Of a stretch of DNA of 64,000 nt, positions 11,626-23,968 are shown piece by piece; positions within the stretch are counted from its first letter, which is position 1, and every line of letters starts with the position of its first letter. Origin of the DNA: Cristatella mucedo (Eukaryota > Bryozoa > Phylactolaemata > Cristatellidae); assembly GCA_009760855.2 (NCBI GenBank), contig WPIO01000019.1, positions 4,939,501-5,003,500 on the forward strand, given 5' to 3'. Both the position numbers and the translations under genes were made by a program. Under the pieces are notes generated by a model, which was not told the DNA's origin, ran no database searches, and saw only the letters and a program-made list of their open reading frames with translations.

Positions 11626-11795
11626 CCTCTGGATCTTAGCCCAGTGGTAAGATGCTTACACTGCAACACGCGCAGTTCGTGGGTTTGAGTCCTGCTGCGG
11701 GCAATCGTCATTTACTGCCCAGTGTGAGCGAGATCGATAACCGCTATGGCTCTTCTGCTGCTACGTAAAGTAGGCAGATTCGTCGGCTAACCTTT
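11626..11795 (+). mobile_element. tRNA-derived SINE, family 2
   Basis: It has an A-box-like segment (CTTAGCCCAGTGGTAAG) and a B box (GTGGGTTTGAGTCC) at normal tRNA spacing. A body with GATAACCGC, GGCTCTTCTG and TAAAGTAGGCAG follows. The same body occurs at 43215-43330, 43765-43890 and 58461-58645, which shows a dispersed family rather than a tRNA gene. Confidence 0.65.
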
Positions 11796-11829
11796 GCTTT
11801 TCACTTTTTCAGTTTGAATTAACTTAGCG

Positions 11830-13465
11830 AAGCGTCTTAGAGAGGCGGCGGAGGGCGCTGCTAGAGAGGAGGCGAGTTAACCGCCAGAAAAGTTGCTGCT
11901 GCTGGTGCTACATTCTCGCTCAGTGCATACAGTCGCGCATTCGACGCCCAGAAAGACGCGCCGAAGCGCTTGCGTCCGAGCGCGCGACTTCAGTCAAAAT
12001 CTGCCTGCAAGCGATTAAACGCGAGCCGCCCCTTGCGGCAGTTGCCGCAGAATAATCAGCTTGGTGACGACGGCGGCAAAGCCGCATCCGACCTGCCCTA
12101 GCTTGTAAAGCGAATAATCTCAAGCTGGCTGCTGACCCGTCTCCGACATTTTAAAAGGGCTGGGCCGTGTTACTTGGCCGTGTGCATCCGCGCCTAGCTC
12201 GTTTGCTAGTTGTCCGTCTTTGCGATGCTTTGCCCAAGCAAAGGAAACAAGTTAGACTAGCAGTCTTGGGTGCGATTTCGGTGCGACGAGACTAGCTCAC
12301 GTTTGCGCTACACGCGTGCGAACCTCGTATCAGGCAAAGGCGTGCAGACCTGACGCTGAGCGGCTTTAGCGACCGATTAGCACCGATCGGTCCCAGTGGC
12401 GGCTCTCGCCCTTGACCCCAAACAGGAACTGACCTGGGGCTACGTCCTCCGGGAGCGGGTTAACGGATAACCCGCTATCCTGTGCCATTCTCGATATCAA
12501 GCTCCACTTTGCTACCACACCCGCCGACGAGCACCTCTGGCGACGAATGCAGGTTGAAGGGGCACCTGCACGCTCAGGCTCCGAGCTCGGCCAACCGCCG
12601 ACCGTCTGAGGCTCCAGAACTAGCGCGCAGCGACGACCGGACGTGAATTGAAGCGAGCAGCATTTGCCCTAATTGAACTGACTTCGCACGCACTAGCTGC
12701 GGCCGTCTCGTCGGTTCGCATGTCAAGCGGCTACCTTGCGAAGAACCAAACTGCCGACATTTCGTCTGACGCGCCGCACGAGACGCGACAAGCACGAAGC
12801 CAGCCACTGCTGGCCTACGTCGCCGCCGTCCCCCTCCCCAGGACATCGAGCTCTGCGACGGCTGAGCGACGTCACCTGCCTCGAGTCGGCGCGGCGGCGG
12901 CGGCGCGCCGACTGAAGAGCACCGCAAGAAGAACGCCGACGAGAGAGCGATGCGTATTGAAGACGGCGACCGAAACTGCCGCCGCCGCCGCCGCCGCCCG
13001 CGCGCACCGATCGACAGAGCAGCCAGAGAGCGAGCGCCACTGCTTTGCATCGCGGCGGAGCATCGGCGTCCGTCTGCACCGGCCGACAGTATCCGCTGGC
13101 AATAATGGGCGGCGAGCGAAGTTTCGAGCGCGTGAGCATCCCGCCCTGCGGCGCGACGCGGCGAGAATCGGATCGGTCGCCAGAGCGCGTCTCCGTGTAG
13201 AGAGGCGAAGCCCGACAGCAGCCGGATCCGGCGTTAGCCAGCTCAGTGGATCTCCCTGCCCCCTGCCCCCGTCCCCTAAAACCATCTCTTTCCCATCCTC
13301 CGCATCGGCTGCGCTCAGCAGCCGCTTTTTCGCGACCAATCCTGAGATGAGCTGTCGACCCCGCCCCTTGACCCTGCGGCAGCGAGGCCGCTGAGCCGCT
13401 GTAACCGCAACAACGATCACTCTGGCGTGTAGCCATCGACGTAGCAGACGCGCAAAGGAATACAA
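11830..13465 (+). promoter_or_regulatory. CpG-rich upstream region and presumed 5' untranslated region of the DMRT gene
   Basis: GC and CpG density rise sharply from about 11.85 kb and stay high up to the ATG at 13466. I infer that it holds the promoter and 5' untranslated sequence. A weak TATA-like ATTTTAAAAGGG lies near 12149. Long open frames here on both strands (up to 368 codons) are by-products of low stop-codon density in GC-rich DNA, and none resembles a protein I know. Confidence 0.45.
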
Positions 13466-13847
13466 ATGTCTCTTCGACCGTCCGCCGCCGTCGCAGCTGG
13501 CTACTATCCTCTGACCGAAAGGGGCGCTAGAAAGCCCAAGTGCGCGCGCTGCCGCAATCACGGTATGGTGTCGTGGCTGAAAGGCCACAAGCGACACTGT
13601 CGCTTCAAGGACTGCACGTGCGCAAAATGCAACCTGATCGCCGAAAGACAGAAGGTGATGGCGGCGCAAGTGGCGCTGAAGAGGCAGCAAGCGGCGGAAG
13701 ACGCCGCGGCTCTGGGGCTGAGAATCGACGCTGCGGACGGAGCCGGCGGCGCCGGCGACTTCTCGGCGGCGGCTGCGGCGGGAGCCCTGTGGAACGGCAT
13801 CTCGGCAGGCCGAACGGCTGCTAGCGAAGAGGCCGAGAGCAAAGCAG
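13466..13847 (+). CDS. Dmrt93B: DMRT exon 1: start codon and DM domain
   Basis: It encodes residues 1-127 plus the first base of codon 128. The whole DM domain is in this exon. It ends with a short Ala- and Gly-rich stretch before a GTAATG donor. It is extremely CpG-rich. Confidence 0.88.
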
Positions 13848-16800
13848 GTAATGGGTGGGCGAGCGTGCGCGCGCGCAGGGCACTTTTCCGCGGGCGGCGG
13901 TGGCGACCGAGCACTTGCGCAGCAGCGAGCCGCGGCCGTAGGCCGCGGCTCGCTGCTTCGCAGGCGGGCGCGACCCAATCGCCAGCGGTGGCGGCGCTAA
14001 GAGCTCCCAACCGCCACTGTGGGATCGTTGCATGTTTCTTTCGTGCTAGCGGCTCGGAGAGAGCGCGAGAGAAACAGCAAGAGAGAGAGCGTGAGAGCGA
14101 GAGAGAGAGAAAGAGAGAGCGAGGGAAAGAGCGAGAGAGAGAGAGAGAGCGTGAGAGAGAGAGAGCGTGAGAGAGAGAGAGAGAGAGCGCGAGGGAAAGA
14201 GCGAGAGAGAGAGCGTGAGAGCGAGAGAGAGAGAGCGAGGGAAAGAGCGAGCGCTCGCTCGTCAAGACGCATGTATCCACTGGCGTTCGGCGGGTTGCAT
14301 GTCGGATGGCCAATGCTAATGGCGCCGGGGGATTAGCGTTCGTAAAGATGGTCGGGGCCTTAATTAAACCGGTAAATACTCGTCTGGAGGCTAAGCTTCG
14401 TAATGTCGTGTTCGCCAGAGGTTTATCATGTTTGAGCGCTCTGCCTGGGCCTTGACGGCGGCTCGGGCTGACATATTGGGAGACTGGGAGCAAACACTCG
14501 TGCGGCTTGCTCTCTTGACCGAGCGCCAGAGCTCCAATATCCGTTAATATAGGATTAGAGGTATAATGGCACTAAAATAAACAGAGCCTGCCCGAGACGG
14601 CAAGTGTTACCTTGCTTTCCTTTGTGGCCCCGGGCGCTGCCACCCACCCAATATAAGCGCTTTTCCTTCGCTTTTCCTGCGCTTGCTACGCCTAGACCGC
14701 TTCCGTCGTCGGGCACGCGCTGCTGGCGGACGGACGCGCCGCGCGCCGCCGCAGCGCAGCTCCAGTGCGTGACGATGCGCCGCTCCGTCCGCACCTCTTC
14801 CGTCGCTCTTCTTTCTATCCGGTCGCTGACTCCGGCTGTGCACGAAAAAAGCCAGGGCCGAGCTCCGGTTTTTCCGGTCGCGCGGTCAGCGCGACTCCGT
14901 TCGCTCCGTACGACCGCACTCGTCGCGCCCTGAGACTTTCGCCAATCCTCGGAGGTAGCGCACAACGCAACGCTCAAAGCACAGCGCACAAACTGAACGC
15001 GCTGGTGTGGCCCAGCGGTGCTCTCGCGTTTGACGGTCAAGATCGTGAGCTCGAGCCTTGCTGCATATGTGAAGAGCCTGAATAGAGATGTGAAGCTTTC
15101 TTAAGGCGCTATGCAAGTAAATTATAGTGATTATTTAAGGCAGATATTTAACGAATGCATATGCCACTCCGGTACCTGGCCTATTTTGCATACGTATGAG
15201 GGCGCTTGGAAAAGTGCGTGCCCAGGTGTAGTCGCTCGCTCACTTTCGCGAACACCCTGAACACACTCACACAGAGAGACGTATACACGAAGGCCCCCCG
15301 CGCACGTGCAGAGAAAGAGAGAGAGAGAGTACACTCAGGTGCATCTCTAACGTTCATGCAGGGATATACTATATTCTTAATGTATAGAAGCCAGGCTAAA
15401 TCTCGTTCGCTGTCTGCGGTGATGGTAGTAAGTCCTACCGATTGTAACGCGAAAATAGCACGTTTGCGACACTACTATCAGGGAAGCTCGGAGTCGTGTA
15501 CTTGAAAATGAACGGATATCCGAACGAAGGCTACGCTTTGCAATTGTAAATACTCTCGTGCAGTGTATCATATTTTTGCAGCTAGTGAGTTCCGGAGCAA
15601 TTGAGCTCAGAGGTCATTAAGCAACGCTCGCTCCGCCATCCTGTTGGAAGTCCGGAGCTAGCCTCCACAAGGAACGCGAAAGCCGGTCCTCGACGAGCTA
15701 GTGCGCTATCTTACATACAGCGAGTCATGTTAGTAGCGACTCCGCTCTAAGATTCGCGCTAAGTCTTCACACCCGCTCCTTAATTGATGCCGCAGAAGGC
15801 CCAGTTCCTAATAACTGCAGTAACTAAAACCGCGCATCCGGTTTCATGGCAGCTCTGGCCGACGGAAGCTTTTCACACTCTAACGAGCTGAGATTTTCTC
15901 AGCTGTTCACTCACCAACTGTGCACAAAGGTGCGCGCGAACTATTAAATTGTCTCGCTCGGCTAGGGACTCAAGCTGACGAGATGAACTTACAATCGGCA
16001 AGCGGCGCGGGACACGGGCCGAATGATGTCATGAAGTAGCAGCCCAAACTTCTTTTGCCAGGCAATGGCTGGACAGAGTCACGTCGTCAAAAAAAGAAAG
16101 CAATTGGGGGTGGGTGGCCGTATCCGGAAAGAGCTGTTCTCGGCTCCAAAGCTATAAATATCCGGGACCGCGTGCGGTATTTATAAATAAGAACAATTGC
16201 TCCTTACAAGCTGACGTTTAGATATTGCCTTCTGTCTATCTGCAGTTAGAATTCACAGCCGACGGTGGAGTTTTCGACCTGGCCCATCATGATCTCGCAT
16301 CGTCACTGCCAATAGTCGGGGGCCAATATTTGTAGGTACCGCGGGTGAGGCGACTGGATGGACAAGTGAGTGGTAAAAACCCGTGCGCTCTGAGCGTTTG
16401 GCAGCGTGCGAGAGAGCGGAAGAGCGGCCGCATTCCGGAAAGCATACAGCGGAGCGAGCGCCTCAACCCCTTTTTAGCACGAGACCGTGTAGAAAGTGAC
16501 GGGAAAAGGCGCGAGCCGACACAGCGGATCCGACTTCGCCACACCGGTTCGGCCTAGCGGTCAAGGTGCTAGCCTCGAACCAAGTTCAGTGTGAATGTTT
16601 TTGAGGATCGAGGTCGCGGGCTCGAGCCCCGAGGCATATGTGAAGCGCTTGAATAGAGATTGAGTTCTCTTGGGTCGCTATACGATTGAATTTCATTTTT
16701 TCTTCTTGCAAATAGACGCGGCCATACAATCAAATCAGGCTGCTGAACGCGGGCGCATCCTTTCCGCCGCCGTCCCGTTTTATACTGTTCGTCCTTATCT

Positions 16801-19210
16801 CTTATCTGCGAGCAAGTCAGCATCGCGCTGATTCGAGCGAGATTCGCTCTTCCAGCTTCTTCTGCGCCGAGGATTTCTGGCTTGCGTGCTTTTTCCTATC
16901 AGCTGCCGGGCGCGCGCGCTCTGCTGTGGATAGCTGGGAGAAGGCGGGGCCCCGCGAGCTCCCGGGCAGACGCGAACCGCCGACTCGGTCAATGAAGCTG
17001 CGCCGCCAACGCACCCTCACGATAGCCAGCAACCAGAATAAAATATTCGGCCACGCAAGCCTGGGACAACTGTCCTCAATGTCGTTGACGAGATGAATGA
17101 CGAAATGGAAGATTTTCGCAAAGCGAGTGAAAATGTGTTGCCGACCTGTAGACGATACGGAAAGACGGGGTGAGAGCCCACGGCGAGCGCCCACGTGAGA
17201 GCCCACGGCGAGCCGAGCGCGTTGATAGCTGCGCTTAGGGTGCGGCGCATTCTGCGTTTTCGCCGAAGATGTGCAGTCCAAGTCGAACAGCAAAAACGTA
17301 TCTACCCGACGCGTTCAGCGTGCCTACAGGAGATGCTCATACCAACGCATCTGCGTCAATTAGCGAATGACACAATCTGCTGCTCTCGCGGAAATATCCT
17401 GCGCCGTCCTTGGCGGCGATGTCAAAGGCTCGCCGCAGGTTTTTGTGGGTTTTTCTCAGCTTTTACGGCGACGCGTCGAACAGTTCACCTAACGCGCGCG
17501 GTGCGAAAAGGCTAGCGAAATGTTTTGCCGCTTGTGAGTCTCTCGCCTAGTTGGTCTCGAGACCCGATCCAAGCATGGCTACACGAGCTGCCGCCGCTTC
17601 ATGCGGCCGCTGGGACGGAGGAGACGGCGGAGGCGGCGGGGCGGGACTCGATGAGGTAGCCGACGCCCTAGCGCCTCTCCGGATGCGTCTGCATCGGGCG
17701 CATCGTGCGCTCGCACGCTGCGCCTCGAGATGGCTCGAGCTATCTCGAGGCGCTTCAATATTCGACCAGGCCTGCACTTGGACGCGGCGGTTAAGGGCGA
17801 TTTATTAGTGAGCTACCTCCCTCACTCGGCCAAACTAAGGGATTCAACAGCGTGTCACACGTCGGCTACTTCTTACTACTGGCTATCTGCTCTCCTTCAC
17901 CTTGCCGTCCCTATTCGAATCCGGCCGGTTTATTCTGACGGCGCTTGGGCGTTGCAGGTTCGTACGGCTCGGGCGCATTCGAGCACTTGTCGGAAGAGTC
18001 CAGCTCGCAGCCGGCCACCAGCGATGGGGGCGGCGGCAGCGACGACGCGAGGCGCGTCGCCTCTGCCGGCGCGGCGGCGGCCGAGGCGGCGGCGGACGCG
18101 CCGCTGTCGAAGCAGCACGGCCAGCCGACTTCCGTGGCGGCGGCGACGACACCGCGCCTGGCAGCGACGCCTCGATCGGGGGCGCCGCCGCCGTCCGTTT
18201 CGAGCCTGCTGCCGCGTGTCGGCAGCTCGAAGTCGGCGTCCGGCGCCTTGTCTCCGGCGGCCCCCGCCTCGTCGTCGTCGTCGACGACGGTGGGCGCCGC
18301 CGACGCGAGCGCCCACCAGCACCACCACAGCCGCTACAACCGCCGCCATTGCCTGTCGTCGGCGCTCGCGGCGGGCAATGGCGCGCACGGCGTCGCCGTC
18401 CTCGAGCGTCTGTTTCCCTACCACAAGCGCTCCGTGCTCGAGCTCGTGCTGAGAACGTGCAACGGCGACGCGGTCAGCGCCATCGAGCAGTTCCTGGCAG
18501 CGCAGGAAGGAGCCCTGCTCGCCGCGCGCCACCACGCCGCCGTACGCGGATTTGAGGAGCAGGCCGCCGCCGCCGCCGCCGCCAGGAGTCAGGCGCAGCA
18601 GCAGCAGCACTGTGCTCTCTACTATCACAGCCACGGTCAGCAGCAGCAGCAGCAGCAACGCCAGACGCTGCAGCTGCTGTGCACGGCGCCGGGGGACGCG
18701 CTTCGAGCCCAGCTCTACGGTTACGACGCGGACGCGCTGCCGTCCCGGGTCGCTTCGTCGGCTTTCGCGCCGCTGTCCGCGGCCGCCGCCGCGTCTGCGG
18801 TCCGCTCAGCGCTCCTGCCTCAGTCGGCTCCCTTCTCCATCGAGACGCTGCTCGGCAGCGCTTCCGCCGCTGCCGCCGCCGCCGCCGCCGCCTCTGTCGG
18901 CCGCCCGGCGGCGAGCTCTCCTTTCGCAACGGCCGCCGCCGCCCCACCGAACGCCACTGCCGAGCCTCTCAAGGGGTACGCGGCAGCCGCCGCAGCAGCC
19001 GCCGCCGCTGCAGCTGCTGCCTGGCAGCCGCCGCTCTTTATCGGCCAGCCACACCACTACTCGTACGGCTACGCCGCCGCCGAGACGGGCCTGCCTAGAG
19101 GACGCTCCGACAAGGAGATCGACTATCACCGCCACCACCACGCCGGCGGAGGCGGCGGCGGCGGAGTGGCGAGCGCCGACGGCGCCGCGGTCAATATGGC
19201 AACCGATTGA
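13466..19210 (+). CDS. Dmrt93B: DM-domain transcription factor, Dmrt93B/DMRT3 type (two exons, complete)
   Basis: Exons 13466-13847 and 17958-19210 join in phase 1 (AAAGCAG|gtaatg ... ttgcag|GTTCG) and encode 544 residues. Residues 22-75 are the DM domain, the zinc module that binds the DNA minor groove: Cys26, 29, 45, 50, 52 and 55 with His32, 41 and 44. The [16 protein letters not shown] core and the [10 protein letters not shown] sequence after it point to the Dmrt93B/DMRT3 branch rather than DMRTA. Residues 272-308 form a DMA domain ([20 protein letters not shown]), a UBA-like segment found in this group. The rest is low-complexity Ala, Ser, Gln, His and Gly tracts. The product should be a nuclear regulator of neural or sexual development, as known for the family. 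The start follows CAAATGTC with no in-frame upstream domain. DMRTA-type is the main alternative. Confidence 0.88.
14043..14262 (+). repeat. (GA)n-rich simple repeat
   Basis: GAGAGA runs are broken by GCGAGGGAAAGAGCGAGAG and GCGTGAGAGC units that recur several times. This is a mild higher-order pattern. Confidence 0.9.
15001..15130 (+). mobile_element. SINE family 1 copy
   Basis: It has a tRNA-like head (GGTGTGGCCCAGCGGTGCTC, GATCGTGAGCTCGAGCC), then GCATATGTGAAGAGCCTGAATAGAGAT and a decayed hairpin tail ending GGCGCTATGCAAGTAAATT. It matches the copies at 52055 and 59599. Confidence 0.75.
16545..16706 (+). mobile_element. SINE family 1 copy
   Basis: The head is TTCGGCCTAGCGGTCAAGG and the B box is GGTCGCGGGCTCGAGCCCC. 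The shared GAAGCGCTTGAATAGAGATT hairpin and a T-rich end follow. The spacing between the boxes is longer than in sister copies, so there is a small internal insertion. Confidence 0.8.
17958..19210 (+). CDS. Dmrt93B: DMRT exon 2: DMA domain and low-complexity C-terminus
   Basis: It encodes residues 128-544 and stops at TGA 19208-19210. The DMA domain falls at about 18370-18485. Runs of GCC/GCG (Ala), CAG (Gln), CAC (His) and GGC (Gly) codons flank it. Confidence 0.88.
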
Positions 19211-19650
19211 AGGGGCGGCGCGGCGTCAGCTTGCACTCGCGGCGGCGCCTCGAGCGCGCGAGCAGCGAGTGCACGCTGCCTCTCGGTCCTTCGTAGCCTC
19301 GGCCGCTGCCCTGCGACGCCCAGCTGCCGGCGCTACTGCCGCCGTGGGCGGCAGCGCAGGCGACTCTTGGCCGGCCGATCATCCGAGCCACGCCGCGACG
19401 GCAACTGCGACTACTCCTACCGCCGCCAACACCACTAGTAGCTCCCCCCCCCCCCGCTCTGCCGACTCCAGACTGGTCTTCGCCGAGCCAAAGCCCTCAT
19501 CTTTGACCGAACGGCCGCCGGCGGTGGCGAGGTGACATCATCGCGGCACGTCCATCGCCAAGAAAACTGGGCTTCCGTCCAAAGCTGCGTCGACCGCTAC
19601 AGCAGCTGCGAAAGCTGCATGGGCGGCCACCGGCTCCGAAGGCGCGAAAG
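19211..19650 (+). other. Presumed DMRT 3' untranslated and flanking sequence
   Basis: It is GC-rich and holds a 12-nt C run at 19444-19455. The 327-codon open frame that overlaps exon 2 and enters this region is a frame shadow. I found no AATAAA close to the stop, so the end of the transcript is not fixed. Confidence 0.4.
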
Positions 19651-19775
19651 AGCGGCCCGGAGGAGCGGGAGCGGAGGAGCGGCCCGGAGGAGCGGCCCGG
19701 AGGAGCGGCCCGGAGGAGCGGCCCGGAGGAGCGGCCCGGAGGAGCGGGAGCGGAGGAGCGGCCCGGAGGAGCGGG
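19651..19775 (+). repeat. GC-rich minisatellite, 13-bp unit
   Basis: About nine units of CGGCCCGGAGGAG and the variant CGGGAGCGGAGGAG stand in tandem. Confidence 0.9.
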
Positions 19776-20436
19776 TTGGCCATTCTATGGTTCTATGCAC
19801 GAGACGGTCGGCCAGCAGTCGCACGGGAATGGCTCGCGACGACCTGGCTCCCCCCCTACCGCCCGCCCGCCTTGGGCTGCGGCTTCGACAGGCCGCGATA
19901 AGTGTGGCTGAACTGTACCGGCGCCCTCGAGCTACTGGACGGATCGCTTCGCGATCGCCCGAGATCTTTGTCAGCTCTGGCACTAATTGCTCGCGGCCCG
20001 GCTAGCGGTGGCGGGCAGCTGCGGGGAACACATTGTATACGCCGCAATAGCTAGGCGCGAATGGCTACCACTTGTTCAAATAATCTTGCACAGGATACTA
20101 ATTGCCTTATTGACAGGGAATAACAATCCGGAGGCCAATTAGACATATCGCACTGCGAAGTGATTAATACAGATTTGTAGTAACCTTGATGTCAGCCCTG
20201 TGCTGGCGCATAATCCCGAGCAGAAGGGCAGACGGGCTTAGTGGCAACTGCAGAGCCGAGGATTACGTAGGCGCTGGCATAAATATTTGCCCCGGCTGCC
20301 TCCGGCGCGACCGGCGGCGGCGGCTGCTTTCACTAAAATCACTCATACGACTCATGCTGCCATCTCTCACTACCAGCACCCCTTCAGCGAGAGCTGTACG
20401 CGAAGCGCTTGCCTGGTTTGTTGGCGGCTTGAGTTG

Positions 20437-20442
20437 CTCCCA

Positions 20443-20531
<89 letters not shown>
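20437..20531 (+). repeat. (CT)n microsatellite
   Basis: An uninterrupted CT run of roughly 45 units is followed to about 20800 by degenerate CT-rich sequence. Confidence 0.95.
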
Positions 20532-20532
<1 letters not shown>

Positions 20533-20856
20533 TCTCCCTCCATCCGCTTCCGCTTTATCCTTTGCGTATTTACAGATATAACTATCTCTCTCCCTCTCTT
20601 TCTTTTTCTGCCTCTCTCTGCCTCTTTGCCCCTCTGCATCCCTGTTCCTTTGCCTCTCTGCCCCTCTGTCTTTCCGCACCTCCGTCTCGGTCTCTCTGTC
20701 CCTCTGCTCGGCTCACGTCTATCCTAGTCTCCCTGTCGTCTGTCCATATCTCGCTCTATCTGTGTCTCCGTATTTCTCTCACTCTCTCTCTCTCTCTCTT
20801 CGTATAGATAAGATAGCTATGTGCAAGTGTCTACATACATACATGCACCTACAGTA

Positions 20857-20859
20857 TTC

Positions 20860-20934
<75 letters not shown>

Positions 20935-20939
20935 GCACC

Positions 20940-20995
<56 letters not shown>
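20857..20995 (+). repeat. (AT)n microsatellite in two blocks
   Basis: Two long AT blocks are separated by ACATGCACCTACA at 20931-20943. A second copy of CATGCACCTACA stands just before the first block at about 20842. The arrangement suggests duplication of a spacer plus AT unit. Confidence 0.95.
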
Positions 20996-20997
<2 letters not shown>

Positions 20998-23425
20998 GTG
21001 TACAGAAGAATACTTACGAACTGTGACAAACAGAAGATAGGGCGTTATATGCGATGCGCATAGACCTATGTACATATTCATAGCACAGAGTAAATCTGCA
21101 CCGGCGGCGCCGAACACTAATCGCCGGTGCCTGGCGCCGGCATCTGCCGTGAGTGACCCTAAGTTTGTGCTAGACGATTGTGCGCCCAACAAAGCCGGCA
21201 AGTGTTGATCTTCTCTCGGGTGACGGCTTAAAGAGCGGTAAGTAGGTGACAAGACACGCATATCACCTTGTTACGTTTCTGCGGCATTAGTGGCTGGCGA
21301 ACAGTTTATTTCAGCGTCAGGCGCCGGCGAAGTACCCCTGCCTTCAACGGTTAATCGGTTTGTACGGCTTTCAGTGCCTGGGCGCAAAAGAGCATTCGCC
21401 TTCGAGCAAATCAAAAATTTCCATGCAGACTTATCGCCAGGAAACACTCGCCATCTACAGATTATCTGCAGATGGCATTTGGGTGCCGGTCAAATGAATT
21501 TCCTCAGATTTGACTCTTTGCACCACAGTCTAACCCAATAGGCGATGAAGCGTTGTCAGCATTGTTTTTTCCATAGTAGTAGTAACGCTCACGAACTGTC
21601 TGCAATTTTGTAGAGCTAAGAAGAAACGCGATGCCTTGGGCCATTGTAATGGTCAATACATCTCTCAGCGTTCAGCTTCCGGCGGCTACACCAGCCAGCC
21701 TTGCCCGGCCATCCCGATGCTGTAAGGCGATGAGTTCACGACAGCAATTACACGCACGGCTACGATTGGTCATTTTTACCTACCTATTTGCTCGACTTCA
21801 GGTTGTCATCAGCCTACATTAATGGAGGGCCATACATATGTGAGTCACGTGATGCGGGTCACAGTGAAAACGATGCAGCACTCCGATCACTCCGCCCGCT
21901 CTTGTAGCGTGGCTTCTAAGAACTCAGCTCCTTCAAGCAATGCCTCAACGTTCCGTCAATAGAAAGTAGTAGCTCCGAAGCCACAAGAACCTCCGAAGTA
22001 GTACCTCCGAAGCCACATGTACATTGCACATGCATATATAACAAATATATGCATCTGTGTACATGTGTACACCGTCTCTTTATAAGCACGCTTGCATATG
22101 TTTATCTAAGCACATATCTATCACCAACTCCGCGTTGACCCACACAAGCAGCTTTTCATCAACAGGTTTTGAGCAAAAATTCAAGAATTAAATATCTGTC
22201 ACTTTTCTCGCGATGCAATTTCCCAGCTCCCCCCCCCCCCCGCAATAGGGTAGTCGGTATTGCTCAATCCCGATGCAACGGCAACGAGTTCTATTGATAA
22301 AGAGTCTTCAGACGCGTGACTTTGAGTCGTATTCGTCTGGTAACCGGAAATCGTCTAATGGAAACTTGGACGTTGTATGGATTCGCAATGAGAAGCCAAC
22401 ATAAAATTGACCTTACTTACAAAAACGAGATTCCTCTCACCAAGATTGCAAACACGACGTGTAAGCTGAGTACGAAAGTATGAGAGTCGACGCTCTCTGA
22501 GTCCCAGTCTTTAATCAACGTTCTTATATGCAACTGGTATCCAACCTCTGATTCTCGGGCTTCGCGTGCACTCGTGGCAATCGTCGAAGTAGGTTGCCAG
22601 ACAATAGCCGACACTTTGCACAACCAACACGAGCAGGCTAAACGTGATATGCATATGTGCAAAATATGCCAAGACGCGCAGCCATTTCTAGCCGTTTATT
22701 GAGCCACACCTGTTGGCAAGTGCAAGAGCTAAACCTATGTCGACGGGATCCCCCCACCTAGGGTGCCATTGGCACTACAGATGGGAACGTGAATCAAAGA
22801 TAGGCTTGCCCAAGTTCTTTCGCAATGAGCATTTTTATATTCTACGTAGTCAATTTATATTCTCCCTCATTGTAACGGCAACCTTCTGTCGTGCTAGTGC
22901 AGTCTATCCGTCCCTTGGCGTTCCCTTTGACGTCGCTCGCTCCGGCGCACGCCCGGCCAGCATTCCTGTTTGCTGAGGCCCTCTCGAAGCGCTGCAATTG
23001 CAGATGGCATCCTATCCCTGCCGACATTTGCCCCGCTGACGAGCAGCACAGAGCTGACTCTTAGACAACGTGTGCGATCCGACGTATTATTATCTCATCT
23101 GTGCGCATTGCAGTCCATCGCAGTGCTTTCTGAGTATCCTCTGACAGAGCCGGGCATCTGGTTTGGTCATTCTCATTCGCTGCTGCGCCCAATTAAGTGT
23201 GTATTTTAGCCCCTGGAATGTGTTACATTGCTGCACGCTCCCTTCCACCCTGGCTACTGTGTCAACAGCTTTTCCGTTCAAAAGTCTTGAGATCGCACGG
23301 CTGGGAGCTCTTACATTACTTCAGTGTCACAACTATTTAAATTCTACATCCAGCTGCAAAGCAGACGAAAGATAGTACCCGAGCGCCTAGCAGCACTTAT
23401 TGTTTTCTAGTTTGGAAAAGAAGCT
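20996..23425. other. No gene seen
   Basis: It is mixed sequence with a 13-nt C run at 22229-22241. Open frames are all under 95 codons and resemble nothing I know. It may hold regulatory sequence of the DMRT gene, but there is no direct sign of it. Confidence 0.4.
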
Positions 23426-23429
23426 GGAT

Positions 23430-23968
23430 AATAACAATATAATAATAATAACAAATAATAACAAATAATATAATAACAATAATAATAAATAACCCATCAT
23501 TTGCATAGCACCCTAATAGAATTCAATCTCTACCCAGGGGCTTTACAGCTCACTGCAAGAGAATAAATAACCGCTCGGGTTAGTGAGATGCTTGATATCA
23601 AGCATGCTAAAGCAGCAAGCAGTATCACTAGGCCAACGTGCTAAAGCAAATATGAAGGTACTCAAAGCCATAGGTAATTTGTTAAGACCTCTGCCTAGTA
23701 ACTTGCACCAATTCATTCACATGTAAGAATGAAAGGCACACTGGAATAATAAAAAACATAATTTCACTGGGACGTAAGGAAAGCTGACCGGAGCAGATGC
23801 GTCTTTAGATGAGATCTGTATAAGGCAACGACACTGCAGTTGGTGACCGTAGCCCTAAGCGAGTTCCAGACTTTCGATGCATACTTGTTGAAGGCTTGAT
23901 CACCAAAAGATTTCAATCTAATTTAAGGGACGGCGAGATGACTAGATACTGAGGTGCAGGTTCGAGAG
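23430..23968 (-). mobile_element. LINE family C 3' fragment
   Basis: The AAT/AACAAAT-rich end at 23430-23490 is the 3' tail on the - strand. Reading up, the tail carries the AAAGCCCC, TAGAGATTGAATTC and GGGTGCTATGCAAATG segments. The C-terminal frame includes FNKYASKVWNSLRA and a SHLKTHLL stretch, analogous to FSSYAPTAWNSLPT of family A. Related copies lie at 35885-36500 and 45470-46330. Confidence 0.65.

Larger units (their letters stand above)
13848..17957 (+). other. DMRT intron (4.1 kb)
   Basis: It is bounded by GTAATG and TTGCAG. It contains a GA-rich simple repeat (14050-14260) and SINE family 1 copies at 15001-15130 and 16545-16706. The remainder is GC-rich, with no exon or other gene that I can support. 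Confidence 0.7.

Noticed and set aside
12872..13978. 368-codon open frame on the - strand over the DMRT promoter and exon 1
   Set aside because: It is low in stops because the DNA is GC-rich. It is Arg- and Ala-rich, matches no family, and overlaps the DM domain on the other strand.
18552..19535. 327-codon + strand open frame overlapping DMRT exon 2
   Set aside because: A shifted reading of the same triplet repeats. It has no domain and no splice support.
20779..21261. 160-codon - strand open frame of Tyr-Ile repeats
   Set aside because: It is the (AT)n microsatellite read in frame.
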